Part shown: piece by piece, positions 36,217 through 47,809 of the stretch | Layout: every line of letters begins with the position of its first letter | How positions within the stretch are numbered: position 1 is the first letter of the stretch | NCBI GenBank assembly: GCA_008704415.1 | Contig: VXIS01000045.1 | Location: forward strand, 124,001 to 188,000 | Reading direction: 5' to 3' | Origin: Sphaerosporella brunnea | Lineage: Eukaryota; Ascomycota; Pezizomycetes; Pezizales; Pyronemataceae | DNA length: 64,000 nucleotides | The notes under the pieces: model-generated | Told to the model about the DNA's origin: nothing | Seen by the model: the letters and a program-made list of their open reading frames with translations, nothing else | Databases searched by the model: none | Translations under genes and position numbers: made by a program

Positions 36217-37032
36217 ATGCGCTTCACATCGATTCTCATAAGCACCTCCATGATTGCCGGCATCCTTGCGTGGGTTTCTAGGGCGTAGTTTTCAATTCTC
36301 CTTGCAGCTAACTCATAGCAGCTGCTCCTGCCATCCGCACAAAGACACAGCGGACGCTCAATCTCACTCCCACGCCCATAAAGAACAGGAGGCAAGCTTT
36401 GGCCTTCTTGGCTCCGAGGCCTACAATCGCCCTATGGCAGCTGACGAGCCCATGCCCACCGAGAGCGAGTATCTTACCGGTCCCCACGATGAAGACGGTT
36501 CTATCTATTCTCCTGTTCCATTGCCCACCAATGCTCCGGAACTCATCAGCGGTATTTTTGGGACCGAGGTAACCCCCTACATACCCTAGGCGGTCAGGGG
36601 TCTCTAAGCGTTGAGTTGACATATTAGATCCCCTTCCCCTCCAACCCAGTCTTGAGCGACATCGAGGAGTCACTCCTCTCCTCCATCGTCCCCACAGCCT
36701 CCGGAGAGCGCGAAATCTTCATCTCGAACCTGGCCGGCCTCGTTCCCTCGGGAAGTAAAGAGAAGAGCGAGTTTGTTGCTAGCATTACTAGCAATGTTGG
36801 ACAGGCTACCGATGCACACGGGTTCTCGAGTAGACTTTCGGGCGCTCTGGCAAGTGCTACCGCTGACCCGTCGGCGTCCGGGTTTCAGTCTGTCGTGGCT
36901 GCTTCAAAGACGGCTTCGGCATCGGCGCCGGCGACTTCGAGCGCTGTCTCTGGTGCGGGAAAGATGGGGGTGGAAGTTAAGGCCGTGGCCATATTGGTGG
37001 GGCTTGGGATTGCGGGGTTGGCGGTGATGTAA
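36217..37032 (+). CDS. Small secreted, probably GPI-anchored cell-surface protein
   Basis: Three exons (36217-36269, 36319-36568, 36628-37032) give 235 codons. A signal peptide (MRFTSILISTSMIAGILA) is followed by a short Cys/His-rich start of the mature chain, SCSCHPHKDTADAQSHSHAH. An acidic Pro-rich middle with ELISGIFGTEIPFPSNPVL follows. The C-terminal half is Ala/Ser/Thr-rich and ends in a small-residue spacer and a hydrophobic tail (VKAVAILVGLGIAGLAVM), which is the pattern of a GPI attachment signal. I do not recognise the family. The Cys/His cluster could bind metal, but this is inference from composition only. Confidence 0.7.
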
Positions 37033-37880
37033 AGGAGTGTTTTGGAATTTTGAAATCAAGTGCTTTCGTTTTGATGAGGGCCGAGTGAGCACGAGTGAAC
37101 CCTAACCCTTATGGTCCGCCGATAAATACCACCCTTCTCCCCCCTTCTGACTTTCTTCTTCATACTTACTTACCTTGATGCGACTCGGTGGATCATGAAT
37201 CGTCGAGTTCCGGAGATCCTGCTTTCATTGCACCGAGCAAGTGTGGAGCTTCGCGAAAGGCTTTAGGGTCTTTCGGCGTCGTAATTTTTGATTTGATGCT
37301 GCTGTTACTGCTGCTGTGTTTTTCATTAATGGTCTGGGCGGGTGCCGAGATGTTGATGGTGTTCATGCTCAAAGCTTCTGCATCACCGAACTGTCTGCAA
37401 CTCAGAGCTTACTCTGCATCGATGCAGAGCCCGCGTCATTAATTGCGCCCATAGCACTTCGAGCGATGCTGATGTGTATCCTTCCCCGATGCAACTCTAG
37501 ATCTGATCGAAGGCACAATCGTCTGGTTTGCAAGCGTCCAGTAGAGCATAATACAGGCAAACGTTAACGTTACGTAGAGATGCATATTTCGCATTTCACA
37601 TTTCTCCGTTTTCTCCGAGAATGAATAATCCACCCGATATGTATTCATTGCCTGATCGGTGGAACCAGCAACCGAACCCAGTATCTCCGAAGCAGTGAAA
37701 CGCTGCAATCGTGAGAAAATATGACGCAGGCGGCTTAGAAATACAGTTGCTGCTGAATACACGATGTTGATGTTGACAGCGTGTCGACAGATGCTCCAGG
37801 CCGCTTTAGAAGGAAAAACATAAGCTGGTTGCGGGACGGACTCCGAAATTGTTGAATCATACCTCTCACTCGGCTTTAAA
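37033..37880. other. Intergenic region
   Basis: No gene is recognised. A minus-strand frame spanning 37439-38014 overlaps the reductase relic and lacks any family similarity. Confidence 0.35.
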
Positions 37881-40154
37881 ATGGTCCTCCTCGTCACTGG
37901 TGCCACTGGCGGCCTCGGCCGTAAGACCCTCGAGACCCTCAAGACCCTCAATCTGCCGGAGGGCTCCTTCGCCGGGTCTACTTCTCCTCTTGCCAGGCCC
38001 CCGGAAGACCTCAAAGCATCTGTCAGTCTCCTCTAGAGTATCTCCTGGATCGTAGAAACCTAAATTCCGATCGTTTATGGCGACGACAACCACTCCCTGC
38101 CCCACCAAAAAAAACCACCATACAATTGCCCCACCAAACCGCCATTAAACTAATCCATTTTATCTGGACTATTACTGATCAAGCCGGTAGATGGATACAC
38201 TATGGGGCGGTGGCACAAAGAGTGCGAGGAGTGGGCGATACCCGGTGAAGTAAGCAACTCCGGCACATCAGTCAAATACCTTTACCATCAGCCCCACAGT
38301 ATATGTTTTCTTTTCCCCTCTTGGTATAACAATCAAGAGCAAGATCCTAGTCGATCGACTACCAAGCGGCGCTGCAAAAACCGAGAATGGGTGAAGGAAA
38401 CTCAGGTCACAGAAAATCACTCACTTATTGACCGCAACGCCTATTGCGCTTAACTGCTACTGCAGCAGATGTCCACTGAGCTGTAGACCCTCCAAAATAT
38501 TTCACCAGTAGTCCTGATTGTCCTCTATAGCCAGCTGACACTGTCCCTTTCAGGCTTGGCTGTCGTAGAGCTACCTGTTGCCCACTTTATTGGTGCTTGA
38601 AGGTAAATGGCTGGGTGGAGCGGAATAGAAACCCAGCGTACGAGGGCCAAAAAAGTCATCCAGACTTTGCACAATGGCTAGAATGCTATTCAGGCTGCTT
38701 GGTTTTGTGCTGACCGTTATATCCATTGCAGTGGTGGGGGTTGAGGGCATCAATCGCCGGTGATATCGCTGCAGTACTCAAAACGCTTCCGTTGTTACCT
38801 CCTACAGACAAGCACCTACGCACATCCCGATATACTCTGTCGTACCTGGATTATCAGATTGTGTATTGCAAACTCTGCCTCCAGTGTGTAGGATGTAGGG
38901 AGCGGGGGTCTGAATTTGGCTGCCCCCTTAAGCAATGAAACTGCTGGTCCTGTGGTCGGTGTGACCGGCGATTGGAACTGAATGACGCTTAGGGATGCTT
39001 CAATAGGATACCTCATTTATAGAAAGATTGGGGTGTTTTTGCTTTCACAGTAGGCATTTAGGGCGCAGTTTGGTGGGGGAACACACTCCCGGAACCACCA
39101 TTATCTCAACCACCTTGCCTCTACCGCTTCAAATTATACGAGAAAGGACTCCCAACAGTGTAATCTACCCTATAGTTCGATTTTATGACCTTCCCGGCCT
39201 TTCTTTTTTATGTTTATTGGCCGGTTGGGCTCTGTTTTCAAACTAGCGAATTTCCGGTCGTTTGTGACCGGAATCACCTACGGTCCTAAAAGAACCCAGG
39301 GCGTTCCCTTCCGCAAGCCAACTTCGATGAGCCCGCCTTCCTCGACGCGGCCTTGAAAGGCGTGACAAAACTGCTGATAACCAGCACTAACACTTTCGAC
39401 AACAAAGCGCGAATCTAGCAGCACAAGAACATAGTTGATACGCCAAGCGCGTGGGGTTGGCCGGGTCTATTACACCAGCCTTGCGTTTGGGGGGGTTCAC
39501 GGATGAGAGTAAGATGGGTGTTATGGTTGCCCACCTAGCCACGGAGCAGTATATCAAAGCGTAGTCTCCTTCCGCTCTCCAAGTGAGTCTGTGAGTGGGT
39601 ATTGACGGGCGTAACTCTAGTTCGGGTCTGCAATACACACTGATCCGAGAGGGCGTGTATACCGATGTCTTCCCGTTCTTCCTGAACTGGTTTCCGCACA
39701 CGAAGAAGATTATGTTGACGAACGATGGGCCGATAGCGTGGACCAGCCGCGATGAGCTTGGGGAGCAGACCGCAAAACTCCTGGCTGACGAGGGCAAGTT
39801 CTTTGAGAAATATCGCAATTCTACTGTCCTGCTTACGGCGCAGGAAAGCTGGATTTGCGTAGGGTTACAAAGGTGATGGCGCAGGCGCTGGGAAAGAATA
39901 TCGAGTTTGAGATAGTGCCATTTGAGGAGTATGCGCAGGCTCTGATCAACGGTGGGAAGCCCGAGTGGCTGGCGTCTGTGCGGGGTTCCACTTGTGATGG
40001 TGTAGCCAAGGGAGAGGAGGAGACGACGGAGCCACTTTTGGAGGAGCTGCTGGGGAGGAAGCCGATTGGAGCTACGGAGTGGCTTCAGAAGACGTTGAAA
40101 AATTGGATTTCAGAATGGATGTTGTCCCGGAAGTCTTCAGATCCAAATCTATGA
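37881..40154 (+). pseudogene. NmrA-like NAD(P)-dependent reductase, broken and interrupted
   Basis: The start MVLLVTGATGGLGRKTLETL is a typical NmrA/QOR2-like Rossmann motif. The frame runs to about 38033 and stops. The protein resumes about 1.27 kb later (39318) with ANFDEPAFLDAALKGVTKLL and ITSTNTFDN. It then has an in-frame TAG, several one-base shifts (including one in a run of seven G) and a still correct intron (39580-39620). GLQYTLIREGVYTDVFPFFL and VMAQALGKNIEFEIVPFEEY follow, separated by another frameshift. The order and spacing of the parts show one gene split by an insertion. The enzyme family reduces quinones or senses NADP; this copy cannot make a full protein. Confidence 0.8.
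38036..39310. mobile_element. Insertion of about 1.27 kb within the reductase relic
   Basis: The sequence between the two halves of the NmrA-like gene has no similarity to the family. Its precise ends are not obvious. The outermost parts share only a weak inverted similarity (GGATCGTAG near 38047 against GGACCGTAG on the other strand near 39295). No transposase motif or target duplication is visible. It is called an insertion because the protein parts on each side are contiguous in the family. Confidence 0.45.
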
Positions 40155-40355
40155 TTCGAGTATAATACAGTGAACCCCAAGTAATGTACACCCACAAGTC
40201 GGCAAACGCCGGGAAGTTGTTTCTTTGCCTCGCGGATGACGGTCGCCATGAAAACAACCAAGACTCCTGCAGATTATGCCACCCATATTTTCGCCAGTCC
40301 TCGGCCTCAATATCCCGTACTTGGATATGGTGAAACAGTGCAAAATACCACAAAA

Positions 40356-41470
40356 CTAGTCCCGAATCTGTCCGTAGAACGGTATGCCGAATGCCTGCAA
40401 CAGCTTGCGACCATCCTTATCGTTCGTTGCAGAGGTGTGAAGTGTGACATGGAAACCGGGGATCATCTTCGGCGGGTACATGTCGTAGTTGACTGCAGGA
40501 CTTTCAGCGCGTCTTCTTCACAGGTAGTCTGATATCCTACCTTCGATTTCGGGGAACAGGGACACCTGTTCGGGAGTGAAACCGAACGTGATGTTTCCGC
40601 TGGAATCACCAGAGGTACCCTTCACTCCTTGGTACTCCTTGATTCTGGGCATGACCACATCTACCAGATTCGACACAAATCTCCACGCCAGCTCCTTCTT
40701 GATGGTCACCTTGACAGCAACCGCACGACCAGCCCGCAGGTCGAATGGTGCCACACTCTTCTTGGCGAAACACACATCCGTCCGCGCACCAGTGATAGAC
40801 TGCACAACCATACCAGCAACTGCGAGATAGCCCGAGTCGTTCAGGGCACCCTTCACCATGGAGTGCACCGTGACAGCTGTAAGCTCGGGGACATTGCGGA
40901 AGGTGCGCGGTCTGTTGAGCAGGCGCAATGTATCACCACCACGGGGCCCACGCAGAGGTCTGTTCTTGTGGTATGGGGAGGAGTCGTCCCATTCTCGCAG
41001 ACGCTGCTTGATGTCTCGTTTTGGAAGCTCGACACCCGGCGGGAGGTGGGTATATGTTAATGTCAAGAGGTCGGCAGCGAGCGTGTCGTGGTAGTGATCC
41101 TGTAGACCTGAATGTGCGCTCAATATCAATTCCTGCCCCCGCCATTTTCGAAGCAAAGATTGCCCTTACGCTCACGCCCGAAAGGACCTGGAATGAACTC
41201 TCGGGAGTTTGGCGACGAGGGCTTCGGCGGCTGGATAGGGTGCAGCGGGCCACGGTAGTATCGCGGCGGTCGGAACTGGTAACGAGCCCTTCCACCTTTG
41301 CCGTACTTCTTCGAGGGCGATGATGCTGAGAACACCAGCTTCTTGGGTTCGGCCTTCTTCGCATAATGTCTGAGGCCCAACGAGGCGGCGGGGACGGCGG
41401 TGAGCGGAGAACGGCCGAGGACAGACCTCGACGAGGCGAGCAGAGACATGGCCGGCGTGCGGAGGGCCAT
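40356..41470 (-). CDS. MRPL7: Mitochondrial large-subunit ribosomal protein uL5m
   Basis: Three exons (41470-41170, 41107-40541, 40492-40356) give 334 codons. The protein is part of the 54S mitoribosome, contacting 5S-region rRNA helices and tRNA as uL5 does in other ribosomes. It has a basic N-terminal presequence (SLLASSRSVLGRSPL) and a fungal-specific extension with RARYQFRPPRYYRGPL. LQDHYHDTLAADLLTLTY leads into the uL5 fold (RTFRNVPELTAVTVHSMVKG, KKELAWRFVSNLVDVVMPRI, GNITFGFTPEQVSLFPEIE), ending VNYDMYPPKMIPGFHVTLHT and LLQAFGIPFYG. It is divergent from the threonyl-tRNA synthetase gene, 265 bases apart. Confidence 0.92.
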
Positions 41471-41735
41471 TGCTCTTCAGTTATCGGGGTCGCGACGGAA
41501 CAATGGGGGGCAGGTTGCAGTCTGTATAGAGCTCGGGCCCGGGGAGGAAAAAATTGGCTGAGTCAACTTTGGGGCTAGTGGCGGCATGATCCGTTATCTT
41601 ATCAGATCCAGCTGCCCCTGCCCCTCCATCAGTGACTCTAATTCCCCACACAACTCTCTCTCTTCAGGTCAAAGCCAACACCGACGAAAGATCCCTTCGC
41701 CACCAGATTGATACCCCATTGACCAGAGAAGAGCC

Positions 41736-44210
41736 ATGGAGTCCACTGCAGAGAAGGTGCAGGAGGTCGTCGACAAGGTCAAGAACGTCGCCATTGCCAA
41801 CAACAAGCCCAAGGGCGAGAAGAAGGTTAAGAAGGCGAAGGAGGCTTCTTCGGACCGTCCATTGGAGGTAACAATCGACGCATTCTAAAGCCTCTGGACA
41901 AGGGCCGCTGACTATACTCTAGCTCAGCCCTTCTCCGGAGTACATCGAGTCCCGTATCCAGCTTTTCGAGAAGCTGAAGGCCGAGTACGATGCAGAGGTT
42001 GCAGGTACTTTTTTCAGCCGCTTGCGTGGATAGAGCTGATAGCACCACAGCGAAACCCCGCGAGGACATTACGATTTCTCTTCCCGATGGCAACGTGAGA
42101 CTGGGAAAGTCCTGGGAGACCTCCCCTGCAGATATCGCGCGCGGTATCTCCAAGTCGCTTTTCGAGAAGACCGTGATTGCGCTGGTTGACGGTCAGCTCT
42201 GGGATCTGGAGCGCCCGTTGGAGGGTTCTTGTAGGCTGGAATTGCTTGACTTCAACCACCCGGAAGGTAGGGGCTCTGGAAGGGAGTACAGCGATCGGTG
42301 TTATAACGGGTGCTGCAGGAAAGAAGGTGTTCTGGCACTCTTCTGCCCACGTTCTCGGAGAGTCTTGCGAGAAGCGATTTGGCTGCCACCTCACATATGG
42401 CCCCCCTACCGATGAGGGATTCTTCTACGACATGGCTATCCCTGACGGCGAGCCCGTGAAGGCCGAAGACCTGAAGCCCCTGGAGACGCTTGCCCAAAAG
42501 GCTATCAAGGAGAAGCAGAAGTTTGAGCGTCTTGAAGTCTCGAAGGAGAACCTGCTCGAAATGTTCAAGTACAGCAAGTACAAGCAGCACTTCATCGAGA
42601 CCAAGGTTCCCGACGGAGAGAAGACCACGGTGTACCGTAACGGCCCGTTGATCGATCTATGTGTCGGCCCTCACGTTCCGCACACTGGACGTATCACCGC
42701 CTTCAAAGTCATGAAGGTGAGTTATGCCACAGAGCAACATGCAGATCGCGATTGACTTACACTACACAGAACTCGGCGTCTTACTGGCAGGGTGACGCCA
42801 ACAGCGATTCGCTACAGCGTATCTACGGTGTCTCCTTCCCCGACAAGAAGCTCATGACCGAGCATCTTGCAATGCTTGAGGAGGCTGCCAAGCGCGACCA
42901 CCGAAAGATCGGAAAGGAGCAGGAGCTTTTTTTCTTCCATGAGCTTTCCCCTGGATCCTGCTTCTTTCTTCCCCACGGAGCTCGTATCTATAACGTTCTC
43001 ATGGAGTTCCTCCGCGAGGAGTACTGGGCCCGTGGATACGAGGAGGTCATGACTCCCAACATGTACAACACCAAGCTGTGGGAGACCAGTGGACACTGGC
43101 AGAACTACCAGGAGAACATGTTCGCGTTCGACGTCGAGAAGGACAAGTTCGGGTTGAAACCCATGAACTGCCCGGGACACTGTCTGCTCTTCGCCCACCG
43201 TGAGAGAAGTTACAGGGAGCTGCCGTGGCGAGTTGCCGACTTCGGTGTTTTGCACAGAAATGAGTTCTCCGGTGCCCTCACTGGTTTGACTCGTGTGCGA
43301 CGATTCCAGCAGGACGACAGTCACATCTTCTGTACGGAGGAGCAGGTCAAGTCCGAGATCCACGGACTGTTCGATTTCCTCAAGAAGGTGTACGGCTTGC
43401 TCGGATTCACCTTCAAGCTCAAGCTTTCTACCCGGCCGGAGGAGAAGTACGTCGGCGACATTGAGACCTGGAACAAGGCCGAGGCTCAGCTCCAAGAGGC
43501 GCTCGAGGAGTTCACTGCCAAGGGCAATTCCCAGTGGGAGCTCAACCCCGGCGATGGTGCATTCTACGGGCCCAAGATCGATATCACCATCTCGGACGCG
43601 CTCAAGCGTGACCACCAGTGCGCCACCATCCAGCTCGACTTCCAGCTTCCGCAACGGTTTAAGCTGGAATACCAGACCGGTGAGGCGCCCAAGAAGGCTG
43701 AGGATGGTGCGGGTGAGGAGCACCACTACAAGCGACCCGTAATGATCCACCGTGCCATCTATGGTTCCTTCGAGCGTTTCATAGGTATCCTTACCGAACA
43801 CTTCGCCGGAAAGTGGCCTTTCTGGCTCAGCCCTCGGCAGATTATGATCATCCCCGTCATGGTCGGCGCCAGCGATTACTGTCTCGAGGTCCAGAAGATG
43901 TTCAGGGCTAAGGGGATGCACGTCGATGTCGATTTGAGCGGAAACACCATGAACAAGAAGATCCGTGCCGCTCAGCTGCAGCAGTATAACTACATCTTCG
44001 GTATGCCATCTGCAATCTTTTCTTGTTGTCGTAGCATCCGCTAATGAAAACTCAGTCCTTGGTGCCCAGGAGAAGGAGTCTCGGGCTATCAACATGCGGA
44101 ACCGTGATGACCCGTCTTCGCAGCAGAGAGGCGAGGTTGTGCCACTCGATGAGGCGCTAGAGAAGTTCTGCAAGCTGAAGTCGGAGAGGCGGTTGGAAAA
44201 CAAGCTTTAA
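41736..44210 (+). CDS. THS1: Threonyl-tRNA synthetase, cytosolic
   Basis: Six exons (41736-41867, 41923-42004, 42051-42266, 42319-42716, 42770-44000, 44056-44210) give 737 codons, close to yeast Ths1. The enzyme charges tRNA-Thr. A Lys-rich N-terminal extension is followed by a TGS domain ([20 protein letters not shown]), the editing domain with HSSAHVLGE (HxxxH, near residue 150) and [13 protein letters not shown]. The class II core has motif 1 around [20 protein letters not shown], the zinc ligand NCPGHC near residue 410, motif 2 [12 protein letters not shown] and motif 3 [12 protein letters not shown]. The anticodon-binding domain ends the protein. There is no mitochondrial presequence. 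Confidence 0.95.
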
Positions 44211-45221
44211 GCGGGGGTTATCTTTCTGGGACGGGATCTGTTTGGCTTTTGTTACTGCTTGCGTTTGTATTTAATTGGGGTTTTGGAGAAATCTGTTGTT
44301 GCAGTTAGTAGCCGAGATACATAAGGTGAATGATCATGATGAATTATTTGGTTGCCCATCGCTGTGGCACCAGACAGCTCGAGACTTGTTGACAGAAAAT
44401 TGCATTGGCGGGTATGGTGACATCTCGCCTTTGATGTACATCTATCTCATTGGCTTGATACATGAGGGGATGCGGTGCAAACGCCACCATCACACTAAGA
44501 CGTACCCACTCAGCTCACTTCCACGACCGAAAACAAAAACACCCCATTGAATATGTTCCCGCAGTACAAACACAACTCAGCGGTGTAGCAGAGCAGAGCA
44601 GACAAGGCAGGCAGTGGTAAGTGGCTCGCTCGGGAAGGTTTCGAATATCTTCATCCGAGTGATTGAAAATGATCCATTCGAAAGTAACTCAAGCACTTGC
44701 TTCTTGCCGCCCCCCCCCTCCACCACGGGATAAGTGCAGGCTTCTGTGTGGTAACGACTTGCTGGATCCCACCAGCTCCGGCCAATCCAAGGGCTGCACC
44801 CAAGCTACGGCTCTCGGGATGCGAAGCGAGGCCGAAGCGAGGCCGAAGCGAGTGTGAAGCGATGAAGCCAGCCAGGGATACTGGCGAAGCTTCTTGGGAT
44901 GACGATATATCACTGGATTATCTCTATCTCAAACAGCAGATGGGCCTTCCTCTTCACTTGAGCTACCCGCGTTTCCAGAATCCATCCACAGAAAAGAATG
45001 ATCCAGTAACCACGGTAGATAGATCTAATGCGCCCGCCCGCCCAACCAACCCCTAGTACTACAGACGACCAGCAGATAAATGCATCCCACAACACGCCAG
45101 CAACAACGACAACGCTCACGTTCTTTTCGATACACTACTTCCGCAAATTTCCCCAACTCAACTCCAACCCGAAAAGAAAGAGAAGAAAAAACTAAGAGAA
45201 GTAATTTTTGTATCAGGGTAT
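44211..45221. other. Tail-to-tail spacer THS1-CYT1
   Basis: About 1 kb with no gene recognised. A short tandem of the 11-base word GAAGCGAGGCC lies at 44823-44860, and a C-run at 44711-44718. Confidence 0.4.
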
Positions 45222-46387
45222 TTAGGCCTGAGGAGGGTTGTACACAATCTTCCTCGTCTTGATCGGGGCCCACTTGTATCGCTTGACCCAGATGGAAAGC
45301 GCCACCAAAACCGCCGTCACGACGAGCACCTTCATTCCCATCTTCTTGCGGTCGTCCATCTCAGGCTCTGCAGCCCAGTTGAGGAACTCGGTAACGTCCT
45401 TGGCCATCTGGGAGGTGGTGGCGGGGGTGCCGTCCTCGTATTCAACAATTCCGTCGTAGAGGACACGGGCCATGGCGATACCTATATTAAGTCAATATCG
45501 CAATTTGATACATACCTACATATTTGATAGAAGCATACCAGTGCCAGGGAAGTAGGGGTTGAAGTTCAATCCAGGCTGAACGTTAACACCCGCTGGGGGC
45601 TCGTCGGGGTATCCAGTCAACAGTGAGAAGATGTAGTCGCATCCTCCGTGACGGGCCTTGACGATCAGGGACAAATCCGGAGGAAGAGCACCCTGGTTAG
45701 CAGCACGGGCAGCCTGCTCGTTGGGGTACGGGTCAGGGATGTAGTCTGAGAGCTTTCCGGCACGCTTCACGATCTCGCCGACATCGTTTGGCTCGTCGTC
45801 GTACTCGCATTCCTCGGCCATGGCTTTGGCCTCATCGACGGTGTGGGTAACACCGACAAGCGCACGCCAGGGGACACGCGAGAGGGAGTGGCAGGAGGAG
45901 CAGACCTCGCGGTAGACCTGGAATCCACGGCGGAGACTGTGGGACGTCAGATATGCTGCGTTGCTGGCAGGGTAGGGGGACACTCACGCCTGATGGTCAA
46001 AGGTCTTCAACCACTGCTGGTGAACCCACGGGTAGTGGGTGGGGTGCAGACCCTCCTCAGCTGGGGTCGCGGCGTGCACCTCCGAGAAGAAGCCGTACTG
46101 CTGGTAGTACCAAGCTATGGAACCGACAGCGACGGCAATAGAGGCGGTACCGGCAATGTTGAGGTTTCTCGGGGAGGACTCAGCAGCGGCGGAGGTAGAG
46201 GCGGCTCGCTAGGCGTGGACTCGTTAGCATCGCTTCGGTACTTATCGATGTTGATGTTCGTGGTTGCTCCCATCTCGAATCGCCGTCCGACCTCGGCGCG
46301 GGGGAAAGATTGGGCGACACCTACCCTGGCGGCCTGACGAGGAATTGACCTCAGAGTCGATGAACGGAGACACGATCTGGCGAGCAT
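45222..46387 (-). CDS. CYT1: Cytochrome c1, haem subunit of respiratory complex III
   Basis: Four exons (46387-46325, 46208-45988, 45936-45539, 45481-45222) give 313 codons. The N-terminus is a bipartite mitochondrial signal: a basic [20 protein letters not shown] and a hydrophobic sorting segment ([17 protein letters not shown]). [17 protein letters not shown] starts the mature protein. The covalent haem site is REVCSSCHS (CxxCH), and [14 protein letters not shown] and [16 protein letters not shown] follow. The C-terminus has one inner-membrane helix ([20 protein letters not shown]). It passes electrons from the Rieske centre to cytochrome c. Acceptor and donor sites are canonical. Confidence 0.95.
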
Positions 46388-47809
46388 GGTGGATGGGAGG
46401 ACGGGAACCCTGCCTGGTGGGAGGTAAGGAGTGGAGAGGCGGAGACGGGCGGGATGGGGGGGGTTGATTCTTGGGGTTACGTTTGGAGGAAAAGATCGGA
46501 AGAGGTGATCTTTTGCTTGCGCTAAGGCCGGGCGTGTACGGTTGACCAGTTGTGCGGTGGGATGACGGCAATGCGTACAACTGAGAACGGCGGCAAGGCA
46601 ATGGGGCGGAAGCGGGGGGGCTTTTTGGTCACTTACCCGGCCGTCTCGCTAATCCCTGATGTCTTGCATGCGTTATTGTGCCCCTGCGGCGAAATCCATG
46701 TCTCTCTGCGCACTCGCTCCTGTGCCAAATTGCTGGTCTGCCTAAGTCAGTACTGTAGCAAAAAAAACCGGGTGCGATTGATACCGTAGTGGTTGGGCAA
46801 CCATACGTAATACGGCATTCCAGTGGATTGCTACGGTAGGTATCTGCCAGACTTCCTGATTACGACCGCAGTCTTGAGATGTCAGTATTGCTACGGTAGC
46901 AATCGCACCGGGTTTTTCGCTACAGCATATATGCCTCGCCATCCCGACCCCGAACTTCTGTAAATCCGCGACGGCACCTGAGGGTGCAAAGCGTGGAACC
47001 ATGCACTGTGGATGGAAGCATGCCAGGAACACCACACCCACCTGAAGGATGAGTGTCAACTTCCTACGGTTCATTGGTTCATTTTCGCCGCTTTCTTCGG
47101 TTAAAGCGGATACCCACCGCCGGCCACTGTTGCCCTTCTGGGGAACCCCTAAATGAAGTGTACACCGAGTGTCTAGCGAGTGTGAACAGTGTTGTTTGAC
47201 GTTGAAGAAGGTCAAAAAACAAGACTTCTTCATACGCTGTCACTCGGTCTCGGACTCTCGGTGCAACTTTATTTTTTTGACATAAGCTCTGTATTGCTTC
47301 CGGAAAGGGAAACAAATGTATGGTGGCATCGACCCTAATTAGCTCCCCGAGTGACCTCTGGTGAACTGCTGAATTTCTGCTCACTCTTACACCGACGCCA
47401 TCATGCAGTTCAATTACCTATGTCCAGATGCTAGTCAATCACGATCTTTTAAAACTCTCACTTGACAAGTACATTAAGTAACTACCTAATAGATAGTGTT
47501 TATTAAGGAGACGAGCTCTATAAGGATGTCGATATATTTGAGAGTTTGCGATTTCGTCTTAAAATTCTAAATCGACCATGGCAACGGAGGACTCTTGGCA
47601 ATTCCGAGCACAAAATTTAGAATTTATATTGAAATCGCAAAATCTCTATTGCGCAAGAAAAAGCATGCGCGAGAAGGTAAAATACAACAGGAAATGAAAC
47701 AAATGGACACCGAACTCCAGAGGATGCAAAGCTCAACAAATGAAAATCTACTCAACGCTTTCATACATCTGGCTCCCGTCCCTTGGCAAAAAAGTATTCA
47801 CAAGCATGT
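46388..47809. other. Intergenic region with one MITE
   Basis: No gene is recognised. Apart from the short inverted-repeat element at 46753-46925, the region has scattered frames without similarity. Confidence 0.4.
46753..46925. mobile_element. 173-bp MITE-like inverted-repeat element
   Basis: The ends CTGTAGC...GCTACAG continue inward for about 37 bases as imperfect inverted repeats sharing GGTGCGATTG and TACCGTAG. A further copy of TTGCTACGGTAG lies inside. There is no coding capacity. The ends differ by several substitutions and an A-run length, so it is older than the other MITEs here. Confidence 0.6.

Noticed and set aside
37096..37110. CCCTAACCCTTA resembling telomere repeat
   Set aside because: Fewer than two units, internal to a gene-rich region; not evidence of a telomere.
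37439..38014. 191-codon minus-strand frame
   Set aside because: It overlaps the start of the NmrA-like relic on the opposite strand and has no motif; a shadow frame.
42812..44203. 463-codon frame antisense to threonyl-tRNA synthetase
   Set aside because: It is produced by the codon bias of the real gene on the other strand; the sense protein is unmistakable.
46742..47233. 163-codon minus-strand frame upstream of CYT1
   Set aside because: It is partly formed from the inverted-repeat element and shows no family similarity.
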